DNA from: Tretioscincus oriximinensis
Lineage: Eukaryota; Chordata; Lepidosauria; Squamata; Gymnophthalmidae
Reading direction: 5' to 3'
DNA length: 64,000 bases
Assembly: GCA_022410635.1 (NCBI GenBank)
Contig: JAJVDF010000016.1
Coordinates: 2,500,543 to 2,564,542 of the forward strand
Of the stretch, positions 1 through 23,400 are shown piece after piece; the first letter of the stretch is position 1, and each line of letters starts with the position of its first letter. The position numbers were made by a program, and so were the translations under genes. The notes beneath the pieces were generated by a model, which was given only the letters and a program-made list of their open reading frames with translations, had not been told where the DNA came from and made no database searches.

Positions 1-840
1 TCAGTAAATTGGAAATTTCAGTAAATATTATAGAATGACTTATTGATGTATTGGATGAGAAATTCCTTGCTGAAATGGCTAAGATAATATTTAATCACTC
101 ATTTCTTATATATCACTAATGTGGTAAATATTTTGTGCTTCTTTAGTTAGTTTTATAGTGTTTTATTTGGTTAGTAGTTTGTTCCCACTGTATATATCTT
201 TATGACAATATATTTTGGGATTTTGTAATGAAAGAATAAACAAACAAACAAGAGCTATAGATTTTATGTATATTGCTGAAAACTGATCATAACAATAATC
301 TTTTGCCTGTTCTACTCAGAAATAACTGATTGTGTTATTTCAGATTACACAGAATTATCCATGCAAAGCTCATGTAATTGAGCAGAAAAGTTGCAAATAG
401 ATAGAAGAGCCTTTCACTCCCATTTTTGAAGCTTCTCCACTCCTTTCATCTATGTTTCAAGATCCCTATCCTAGAATTGCAAGACATTGCAATTGACTGC
501 AATTAGATAAATGGGAACCACCACAGCCTGGTGAGGAAGATAGAATATAAGTCTTCGGGCAAAATACCTTTGTAAGCTGCTTTGAGTGTCTTTGGGTGAG
601 AAAAGCAGGGTATAAAAACCCAGTTCTTCTTCTAAATATTACCGTGTTTAGGTGATGTAATTCAACCCTATTTCTATGTATATCTGATAGGTTGTGTAAA
701 CAAAGTATTTTAGGATTGAATGGAATATTAATTTCAGCATTCAAATTATAAATTTCATTCCAGAGTTGCATCAGTGGTGGGCATAGCCACCATGTATTTT
801 CCTTTACCACAGCCTCATATTCCCTCTATTGTCTACACAG
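1..840. other. RARS2 intron, AT-rich
   Basis: Intronic sequence left of the first visible exon. Apart from a SINE tail at 472-634 nothing recognisable is present. Confidence 0.6.
472..634 (+). repeat. tRNA-headed SINE (family A), 5'-truncated copy
   Basis: It matches the middle and 3' end of the family seen in full at 33,177 and 36,899, including the AAGCAGGGTATAAAAACCCA tail motif and a short TTC run. Confidence 0.75.
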
Positions 841-12691
<11,851 letters not shown>

Positions 12692-13025
12692 AATTCTTCA
12701 CTGGCAATTCTGAAGACTGATGAGAGACTAATTGGCTGAGATAAAGGTTCTGGTAGTTGTACAGCAGCTGGAAGGTCACCCACTGCCCTTGGATCCTGAG
12801 AAAAGAGTGACTTCAACCCCACCTTCTTGTCTTCCAAGGCAATCATTACCTTGATGTTTCGGCACAGAAAAATTTCCCACAAAAACCTTTGATGCTCTCT
12901 AAATATCTAAAATGTTGGTCATGGCCTGCTCATATTTGAAAAGTAGGTATCACTCATTTCACTGTATTTTAAATATTCCAGAATAAAGCACTTTCAGAAC
13001 ATACCTCTGAACTTGAAGAGGCTGT
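12692..13025 (+). other. RARS2: RARS2 3' UTR and convergent boundary
   Basis: Non-coding sequence after the RARS2 stop to the facing SLC35A1 poly(A) hexamer. No repeat is seen. Confidence 0.5.
12982..12987 (+). terminator. RARS2 poly(A) signal candidate
   Basis: AATAAA lies about 290 bases after the RARS2 stop codon, followed within 45 bases by a T-rich stretch suitable as a downstream element. It would give a short 3' UTR (12,692 to about 13,005). Confidence 0.6.
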
Positions 13026-13031
13026 TTTATT
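13026..13031 (-). terminator. SLC35A1 poly(A) signal candidate
   Basis: TTTATT on the plus strand reads AATAAA on the minus strand, about 1.3 kb after the SLC35A1 stop and followed on the minus strand by a GT-rich stretch. A second AATAAA at 13,159-13,164 (minus) is an alternative. If used, the transcripts of the two genes end within a few tens of bases of each other. Confidence 0.5.
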
Positions 13032-14332
13032 CTTTACTTCCAAAACAGAATCTATGTTGAATCTGTCATAATCTGAGTTTCATTTTGGAATGGAAAAAGA
13101 AGTTAGTATCCATGTTTTACTTATTCTTGGGGCTGATCTTATTAAAAGCTGAAGGGTTTTTATTTTGTCAAAACATTTTGTTCATAAACTTATCATCTTA
13201 TGTCCAGGAGTGATGGAGTGGAATAATTACACACCACATCAGTAACTCAAGAATAAATTGGAACTGCAGCCCTATGAATACTGCTATTGTAAACAGAAAT
13301 GTATCTCAGACAAATAATAAAAACACAAGATCAAAGCATCTGAGATTACTTAAATCCAATTCTCAAGTTTATCCAAATCATTTCTGTCTCATTGATTTGC
13401 TTCCAAAAAAACAACACATCCCTAATTATAAAACAAGTAGTTATTTTTTAATGAAAATCCTTGTATCTTTTGAAAGTTGCAGAAAGACTGAAACCAAAAT
13501 TTAAAAAGGTCGGCACAGAATTTATATCATGTTTTGGTAAGTAATAAGTGCACACCAAGACAGTGTTTTATACACAGAGATGGTTCCCATCCTCTGAACC
13601 AGTAGTATATAAAACAAAAGGACAAAGGATCAGATGAAACAGAAAACAAATTGAAAACCAAAGTCTTGATACAAAATTATAAAAATGGTTTATCGTTAAA
13701 AAGAATTTCTCCTGAACAGAGTCATTTGCATTTCTTATCTTGGTTTTGTTAGGACATTCAGATCCCAAAATATGAGATTCCTCTGCAGTTGTGTTACAAT
13801 ATCATTCGGCCCCTTTCAAGTGTTTAATTCCAGTTGCAACAACCAGTTCAATGCAAACAGCACCAACTACTTAAACGATATCACAATGGGAAGTGTGCTT
13901 TCTTCACATCAAAGGTAGCAATGCTATTTGGAAGAATGTAACAAGTGGTAAATATTTTTGCCTCCAGAAAAGTCAAAGCGGATCCCATCACTAATTCCAG
14001 TAGCATATTCCTCCCACCCTTCTTTACATTATATATACAGTATTATGCATAAAACCAAAGCTGCACTCCATTCTGGTCCTTCAGATTTTTGAGGGGTGCA
14101 CAGGAGGGAGTTTATATAATTTACCATGAGAACCAGTGCTTTGCAGTGCTCTGAAAAATTCATTTTCCAGTGTATTCCTTCATTCACCAGTTTCTTCTTC
14201 ATTTTCCATCCCAACAGAAAAGTCTTCCATAATGAATTTAAGGCTAATAATAATGACAACTAAAAGTAAAAGCAGGCGAAGGGACATGTCAAGTCTTCTT
14301 TCTATTATGGCCTTTTTTCACGACGACACATG
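13032..14332 (-). other. SLC35A1: probable SLC35A1 3' untranslated region
   Basis: About 1.3 kb between the SLC35A1 stop and the candidate poly(A) signal. It is AT-rich and has no recognisable repeat or coding content. The extent is inferred only from the poly(A) hexamers. Confidence 0.5.
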
Positions 14333-14463
14333 TCACACATTAAGGAGGTTCTCTTTGGGCACTTTAGTCTCTGGGGGTTGGATTTTTGTGGTGTCTTGTC
14401 GAGGCAATCCGTACAGATAAATTGAAACGCACACAAGTAGTGCTCCAAGGGAAAAGGTTGCAG
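14333..14463 (-). CDS. SLC35A1: SLC35A1 terminal coding exon 8
   Basis: Acceptor CTTTTAG. It encodes [25 protein letters not shown] and a divergent polar tail ending in Val, then TGA (complement of 14,333-14,335). Confidence 0.95.
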
Positions 14464-17400
14464 CTAAAAGAGAAAAGTACATGGATTAAAAAAGAAAGTG
14501 GGTTATAATTTCAGAGATTTCTCTTGAAGATTAAGAGTTTTGTCAATAGTTTTGAGCAGCAGGGTATTGCAAGGATCATTCTGGTATGCACCAAAATGGC
14601 CTACATTTGTTCTTTGTGTGCATTCTCAACGGGCAAAAAGCCCTGTAAGCCGCTTTGAGTCCCTTTGAAAAGGTGAGAAAAGCGGGGTATAAGAACTCAG
14701 TCCTTCTTCTTCTTCTCATGACCCATCTTTCTGGAGGGACCCTCTTTCTGGCACTCTTAACCACAAGACCAGCATAATATAATCTATTTTCCACACTACG
14801 CTTTAGTAAGGTTGATCAGGTGCTAGTATATACGTAGGCCTTTTTTAATAATGTTACCAGACTTGCAACTATTTTGAATCACTTAGTCTGATCTGTGCTT
14901 CAATGGGAGGGATAGTACAATCAGGGACTCCTTTGGACCTTATCAAAATGCAGAAGGCACACCTTTTTATACACCAAAATATCAGTCAGTATGGAAATCC
15001 CCTTTTCTCAACCTCTTCTTAGTCTTTTAATTCTTATGTTCTTATAGGACTAGACAGGTTTATGGACACCAAGGGTATAAATGGGTACTAGGATGGATGT
15101 CTGGATGTTGCGTCTGGGATGGAGCAACAGGCAGAACTCCTGAAATACCATTTGCAGTAGTAATGAGCAGGAGCATATTTTGCTTTCCTCTGTTCGGACT
15201 GCCCAGGTGCATCTGGTGGGCCTGTGTGTGACACAGAATGGTGGACTTGATGGCCTGTGACCTGCTCCAGTATGGCTCTTCGTATGTTCTTATGTTCACC
15301 TTTTATGAGAAAAGGAAACTGCTCTCACTTTTCTATAGTCACAGCCTTGTACTTGTATTAAAGTACTGGCAGTTTTATTCTAATTTCTAATTAACTCCAG
15401 CGTACTGCGGGAACTAAATCATTTGATTAACTCATACTCTGCAATGCCAGATAAAACTTTTTTTCTTTACTTGGCTGTCAAAACAGTAATTTAAATGAAA
15501 GCAACATACTTATCTGTAGGCCAAAGAGAAGGACTGATGCAACTGTTGAAAGCACAATGGCAGCTGCTGCAGAAAAGCCTTTCATAATATTGTCAGTGTA
15601 TTTAACAACAACTGAAGTGTAGAGGCCGCCAACACTGGACAGAACTAGAGAATGAAAAGAAGTTTGCTTGTTAATGAAGTCATAAACATTTTTAGTCTTG
15701 GTATAAAGCTCTTTGGGTCAAGATAGAAGCAAGAGATATCAAGAGAAGCACCAGTTGTATTGCTCAAATAAAGACTATGGATTTATTAATATCTTTGGGT
15801 GAGATTTCCACTACCAAAACATATAGGGTGCTTCAAAAAATGTATACACACTTTGAACTTCCATAGAAGATTTATTTACTGTTCTACAAAGTTAAATTTC
15901 AGGATTTCCCGATTTGAACAGTATTAACATTTGTTATTTACGTTTTATTTACATTGGACTTTAAGCTTTCTAATTTCCTGAAATTTAACTTTGTAGAAAC
16001 AGTAAATAAATCTTCTATGGAAGTTCAAAGTGTGTATACATTTTTTGAAGCACCCTTGTATATTGGTTTGTCTGCTTGCAATACCCTCTGTTTACATCCC
16101 CAAGACTGATCTAAATATGAAGGCATCTAAATATCATCTAAAACACCTGATTGAATTCCTATCTATTGCATGTGGAGATACCCAAAGCTGATTCACATGA
16201 TGCAGAACTGCCGTAAGCAGTGCAGGACAGGTGATATAATCTGCTGGGAAGCAGCACGTTTTCCACTTCCATAAAGAAGTGTGGGAGGAGACCGAAATTA
16301 CTATTGGAATCAACTGCAAATATCCTAAACCCAACTCCACCAGCTAGCAGCCATGTTACTATTCAGGAGAGTGCCCTGAAAACATCAGTGGTAAAGTTAG
16401 GGTTCTTCAGTGACAACACCATATATATTTCAAGTGGCTTGAGCACAACCCTAGTGTACTAAACACTTCACAAGGGTAAAATGTGTGAAATATTCATGTG
16501 CATTTTCCTTGTGCACAATATCACATTCCAGCTTATTGCCTGGCATCTTTTTAATGATAACAATTTTAACCAGAAGCATACAAAACAGGACCGTATTTTT
16601 ACTAAATTCAAGCAAAAAAGGAAACCTTGTCCTTCTTATATCTCCTGTCTCCTTCACACAGCCTAATATTCTCCTGATTTGGGGGGGCAGATGTATGAAT
16701 ATCTATTGGAATTGAAGCCTGGTATTGCCTGGAGGTTGGACGCAGGGCAGGATAGCTATAAAGTCGACTTTTACAGAGCTGGGAGTAGGAAAATGTGTTT
16801 TTTCCTTTTACTTGAGAAACTAGAACCAATTGATAAGCCATTATGTGAGGCAGAATGCTGAAGTAGATAGGTAGTGGCCTGATCCAGCAGGCCTCCTCTT
16901 ACTTTCTTATTTCTGATTGTATCATTAGGAACTGTTCAAATTATTCTTGAAAGCACAATAGTTGGCAAATCATTATAAATTTAATATGCAAATGTCTGAA
17001 GTTTCCAGTTTACACCCCTTTGCCACCTTCTTTTACATAGTTAAGACAGTCCAGCAAAGGATCTAGCAGCACTTTGAGACTAACTTGAGAAAAGTGGGTG
17101 GCATAAGCTTTCGGAGACACGTCTACTTCTTCAGATGCTGAAGAAGTATGAGAGCATCTAAAGAAATAGACATGTCTACGAAAGCTTATGTCACCCACTT
17201 TTCTCAAGTTAGTCTCAAAGTGCTGCTAGCTCCTTTGCTGGACTTTCTAGCAGACTAACACGGCTATTTCTCTGAAATAGTTAAGACAATCAGTCTGGAA
17301 GGTAAGGAACAAACAAACAGATACTTACATATGACAAACCACACATATCGTGTGTAGCCATAAAAGAAGCCTTTCTCAGTCACTTGAGCTGCATCTGACA

Positions 17401-20400
17401 CGTAGACGCCGATCAAAGTCACAGCAATGCCAGAGAGATACATCTGTATATTTCTAACCCATAAAGATGTATCTGAACTTTTTAACACTTTCTCAAAATA
17501 CACTCCTGAAAGGAAGGTGGGAGAGAAGGAGATCAGCTTTTCTTCAAGCAAACATATAACTGGAATAGTTTTATCTGAATTTGAATCACTAGTATTGTTT
17601 TTATTTTTTATTTTTAAATGAGTACTGTATTACTGAGACTAGCAAATGAATATTCATATAAACAAACATGAAGAAAATGAATCAATCAATATATATATAC
17701 AGCCTGGATAGCTTCAAGGCAGGACTAGACAGGTTTATGGATACNAAGGGCATAAATGGCTACTAGGATGGATGCCTGGATGCTGCCTCCAGGATGGAGC
17801 AANAGGCAGTTCTCCTGAAATACCACTTGCAGGGAGNGAAGAACAGGTGAAGATTTTGCCTTCTTCTGTTCATACTACCCAGGTGCAACTGATGGGCCTC
17901 TATGTGAGACAGAANGTTGGACTCAATGGGCAGCCGATATTNTGGCAGCCCAAAACTGGGACGGTGTGGGGTGGGGGTTCGTGCATACACACGTACGCGC
18001 ACAAACGGATGCTTGTAGTGAGACAGGCAGAACCTCTCTTCTGCCTGTCTCACCACAAGCGTCCATGTGTGCGCGCNTGTGNGTGCGTAGCTGCTCCAAT
18101 GCTGGAGGCAGGGTTTNGCACCTGCTGTCAGGCAAAGCGCGCCATCGCCTGGGTTTGTGACAGGAGAACAGAGCTGTCCTGTCACAAACCCAGACGTTTT
18201 TGCTCTACTGGAGGCGAGTTGCCGCGCTTTGCCTGACAGCAGGNGTGAAACCCCGCCTCCATCATTGGAGCAGCTACGGCACGCTCCGAGGTTCCTTCCA
18301 GGACCCCGGAAAGCGTTGCTCGGGCTGCAGCCGTCAGCTCTGACAGCTNCTTTTCCTTTAAAATCCTGCATTTTTATATCGCCTGATGCAGCATCGGGGA
18401 ATGAAAAAATCCAGGGTTTTATCTTAAAACCCGTAGGGGACTATATTTTAGTCCCCCAAACCGGGATTGTCCCGCCTTCCCGGGGACGTACGGCAACCCT
18501 AGCTCCGGCCCGATTCAGTATGGCTCTTAAGTTGTTATGTACTTAAATACATGCAGGAACACCACAGGGCAAGATCATGGATTGCCTTAACTATCATAAA
18601 ACCATATCAATGAAAAGTTTCTAAGCCAAATAAAAGGTTTTACTAGTAATTTTATTAGTAAAAAGATAAAAGGAGGAAAAACTGGCAAAATATGGCATAC
18701 TGAATATGGAGACAAATTTTACACTTCAAAGTAAAAGGAAACTATGCTGTGGGACTCGTATATTAAAATTCTATATTGTGCAATGATTCCCTGCATTTGT
18801 TAGTACAAAGTTGCTGTTTCCCAATCTGTATTGCGTTTGTTAGTCAAATCACAAGCATCAATAATGTAAGTCATATTTGCTGAGTCCTCCCACACTCTAT
18901 GTAATACAACCACCTACTATCAAGCATTCTTGACCCCAGCTTTAAAAGCCCTGTCCTTATGCCAATATTGTCCCTGCCTTCTTCCTTTGTGTTTCAGGTT
19001 TTGAGGAAATAGACAACAAATTCTTGCTAAGCAGCTTAACTTACTGATTCCTTGCAAACGGGGTTGCCATTATCCAAAAGTCTAAAATAAGGACCTAATG
19101 TAAGTCTCAACCCAACCAGTTGTTTGCCCTGTCCTATTTCTCTCTGAACACTTTCAATTAACATTAGTGGGAGCTTTATATACAATCTGCAGACTCATTC
19201 ATTCCATCCTTTCTCCTTCTTGAAGCTAAAACAATTCAATATGAATTATAATTATGCCCTTGATTTGCAATGTTTTGGGCAGTGTGTTTTCATCATAGGC
19301 TTGAAGAAGGGAAATGTTCCAGGGGCAGCTAAATCCGTAGAAGGAACGGATCCATTGAGGAGGAAGCAATTCAGTTATTTTNAAAGTGCAAAGGAAAAAC
19401 ACAGATAGGGATACTGAGGACGAGGAGAAGGTTTTTGTACCTAGAATGATCCATAGGTTAGAAATTCTGAAAAAAACAACTCAAAATTTGCCACTTTGCA
19501 AGCTGCGGACTGTTTTGAATGAAGGACCCTTCAGAAGTTATCGACAGTGTCTGTTAAAAAGGCGGGAAAGACAAGGCGTTGGGTGAAGCACTTCTCAAGG
19601 TCCCTTACTCCAATTCAGTCAGCAGCTTATAAACAGACAATAAGTGAGTGAGCTGCCCCCTGATTTTGCCCCCAATTCATTCCACAGTTATTCTGTANAC
19701 TGGACTGCCCTTGGGACAGATGCTCTACCCAATAGATTATTCCCTTCTATCTTAGCCACAAATGCAAAATGGAAAAACTAAACACATTCCAGCTGTGTCT
19801 GCACCCAATTAATCTAAGATATGTTTCTCTAATCCCCAGTTTATAATGCTTTGTAATTCCTTGGTTTGTGNCAATTTGGTTTTTAACCCATTTATGTGGA
19901 ACTGAACTCAAATACAAATCAACATACAGCTACATTCTCTTTTATGTTGATTTTCCTGGAAGGACCCATTCAATGACATACCAAAAAGATTACATGGGAA
20001 ATTGAGGATCGTGGTGCTAATCTTCCAGTGCCACTGCCATGCCTCAAGAGCATCTTTTATGCTCTGAGCTATAGATTCTTTTAAGGTTCAAATAGTTTTT
20101 CTATGTGTTAGTTTTGGGGATAGGAAATGGGGTTCTGTGACTTTAAGAATGAAAGGGACTCTGGGAAACTCCTGGGCTCTTATATCTGTTTTTTTAGTTA
20201 GGTAGTTTCAGTTTTGAGTTGCGTTGCTAAGAAGAACCTGGTGAGGGNAGTTTCTTTTGACAAAAAATAAAGTTAATCCACAAGATGTTACTTCAAGGAA
20301 AAAGAAACCAACAATCTGAAAGACAAACTTCAAGTATTGAAAGAAAGACCTTGGTGTGAGAATTCCAGTTGTTTGTATTTCATGTATTTTTGGAAAAGGA

Positions 20401-23400
20401 AAATCTTTTGAAATCTGAAAACTTGTGGACCTTTCTCTGTTCAGGCTGTGCTCTTGAGAGCCAGAAGTTATGGCTATTCTAAGAGTTTATTAGTATTGCT
20501 CTTGGGACAAAACAGCCACCATTAAGCTAGTTTCTGGAACTACAGAACTTCTCATGTTAACTGAGGGACGGCAAACCCTATTATTAAACCAACTACCTTT
20601 GCGAATAAACTATAAGGTTTTTACCTGCAAATCCTGAACATAACACAGCAATAGCTATTGCACCAAAACCTATCAGTGGGCTCTGCTCCATCTAAAAATA
20701 AATAAACAAAAACGACAATGGCAGTGACTGTTCCCAAATGTCAAATCAGATCATGAATTTATCGCAGCTGAACAAGTCTTCAGTCATTTTGTATCATTTG
20801 ATGAGACACACAAGTGGAATTATAGAATCTGCTTTGCTAAATGTGGAAAAGACAATTGTTCATCAAACCAAATATGGAAAATTTTGTTTGTAGAATTCAG
20901 TTCCTTGGAACCTTAAACACAATTTTCCCATTTTTTTGTAAGTTAACAAAAGAAAACACCAACCCAGAAGCAATTTAAAAAAGATACATATTCTGTAAGA
21001 TGCTTTGGAATGTTCAAATGAATTCACAAAATCTGTGTCATACTTATACCATAAATGAAGAGGGTGTATGCTCAAATGTATATATTAATTCCTGCTAAAC
21101 AAGTATACTAAACAAACAAACTATAAGCATATAGTTGTGGACTAAGAAGCGACCTCCGATTTGATCCAAGGCAGCTCTCCTTAAGTTTTTATGTAAGGCC
21201 TATGATCAGCTGGATGCAGATTTCTACATTCATAGAGCCAAATAGTACGCTAGATTTCTATAGATTCATATTTAGATATTGAAATGCAGTCAGAATAGAC
21301 ATTTCAGGAGCAAGAGAGCTGTACTTATGAGATCTTACTTGAAGATTTCCCTACTTTTAGTTGTGATTATTTTATTATGTTAACTGGGTTTTATTGTTAA
21401 CCACTCTGAGACCTTTGGGTATAGGACGATATGGAAATAAACAAATATTAGGCGAAGAGTCCGTACCAAGGCAATAGAACAGACTCCCTGGCTTCTCCCC
21501 TCCTTCACTTTCCCAGTACTTCCCTCTCATGGGTGCACTCATTTTGGAGGGGGGCTTTCGGTCCAGGACTGGAACTACCATTGAGATCTCAAAATTATAG
21601 CAATTTGTAAAGGCTTTCAAGAGCAATGCAGCCCGAGATATTAGCCATTTATTGAAATTGGGCATCTTTTGCTTGCTTAATCATCACATATTTTTAAAAG
21701 CAGGCTAGAAGAAATAGTTTTACCTGAACTTTTGTTGCCTGAGCAGGTTTCCATTGGACAAGTGTGACTCCCCCACACAACATAAACACCGAGAACCACT
21801 GCAGTTTACTGAGAGAGCGATTCAACATTAAGACTGTACAGAAGGCCGTGCAGGGAATTTTCAACTGGTAGGTCACCTATTACAACAGAATAAAAAGGAT
21901 ATTTTAATATACTCAAATTAGATGATTTTTGGATAAGTAAACAAAAGGAAATAAACAAGATACTAAACGAGAACATTACACTAACAGATAAAATGGTGTT
22001 ACTCCAAAGGGATATGGGGACTATTCAATCAAGTATAAAAAGAAGGCTGATATAAAATTTATTATCTTTCGCTCAAATGGTTATGCTTAGAGGCTGGAGA
22101 GATGCCTCGTACAGCAGTGGTTCTCAACTTTTCTAATGCCGTGACCCCACAATACAGTTTCTCATGTTGCAGTGACCCCTATTTTGATGGCTACTCCATG
22201 ACATACCATGGCATAGCATCGGAAACTTGGCTTTAGGTGACCCCTGTGTTTTGGTCGTTCGACCCCCGCCGAGGTCACGACCCACAGGTTGAGAACTGCT
22301 GTCGTACAGGGACCCATGGAGCTGGAGGGATTATATTGAAGAAAAAATGGCGGTAGAGATAAATCACGCTAAAATAAATTATGCACATGATTTCCAGAAA
22401 ACCTTAGAAATACAACATAATTGGTCTACAATAAAGGATTACTTGGTTTTAAGTACGTCAACAACCCAAAAAATTAAAAATAGAAATAACATACTTCCTG
22501 TAAGATACGGCAACCGGGGGAGGGAAGGGGAGGAAACAGTTAAAAATGGAGCAAGGAATGTATGTAAGTCTTGTTTCTCTTTGGATGAGATATTATACTG
22601 TAACTTGTCTAAAGCTGCAATATAAATAAGTAATAAATATATATATATACTCAAATTAGAATCTGCTTAATAGAAGCACTATGTCCCCGATCAGTTGACT
22701 CATGTCCAAAACAACTACTAAGATTGTAAAAAAGGGAACTGCACTTAACAGCATGATCTTTCTTTGCATAATGTCGGTTGCAATGCAATGTTTTGATGAC
22801 TTCAAGACAACAAAGCCTAACTTTACCTTTAAGTTAGATGTGTAATCTGAAATTTCTTCTAGGTGGGCTTGCACAATACACCTACTACAGGCTGGAAATT
22901 AAATGCAAATTCTACTAGCAAAGAGGTAAAGAATTTCCAAGCATATGAGTATAGGATATATGCATGCATATAGCCAACCCTTTTGCCCCGAGGCCATATA
23001 TAAAAAGCATACAGAAAAGTAATTAGGGAGCTCTAAATTGAAACACATACTCATATATCTGTATGGCAGCACAGATCAGCAGAAAAATAGCCTAATTGTC
23101 ACATCCTTCTTATTAAATTACTGAACTGATGACCAAGAAGGAATAATTTACATTCCACCACTTTTCTGCAATTAACCTCTTTGAACCAATGGCATCCGAT
23201 GCAGCAGTGTGTTTTTCCTTTTTACCACAGTCACCATCTTGGGGCTCAAGAAGAAATTGCCTAAAGGAATAAAAATTACCTGGTAAACTGCTGCATCCAA
23301 GTTGCTAAGAGCTAGAAAGGCCATGTTGTTCTGAACGGCATACACAATAGATGGAACACTTAATTTAAGTAGTTCTTTAGGACTGCCCAAGACATTTTCT

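Noticed and set aside
17264..17551. 95-residue ORF as a separate small membrane protein
   Set aside because: It is SLC35A1 exon 6 with intron read-through at both ends.
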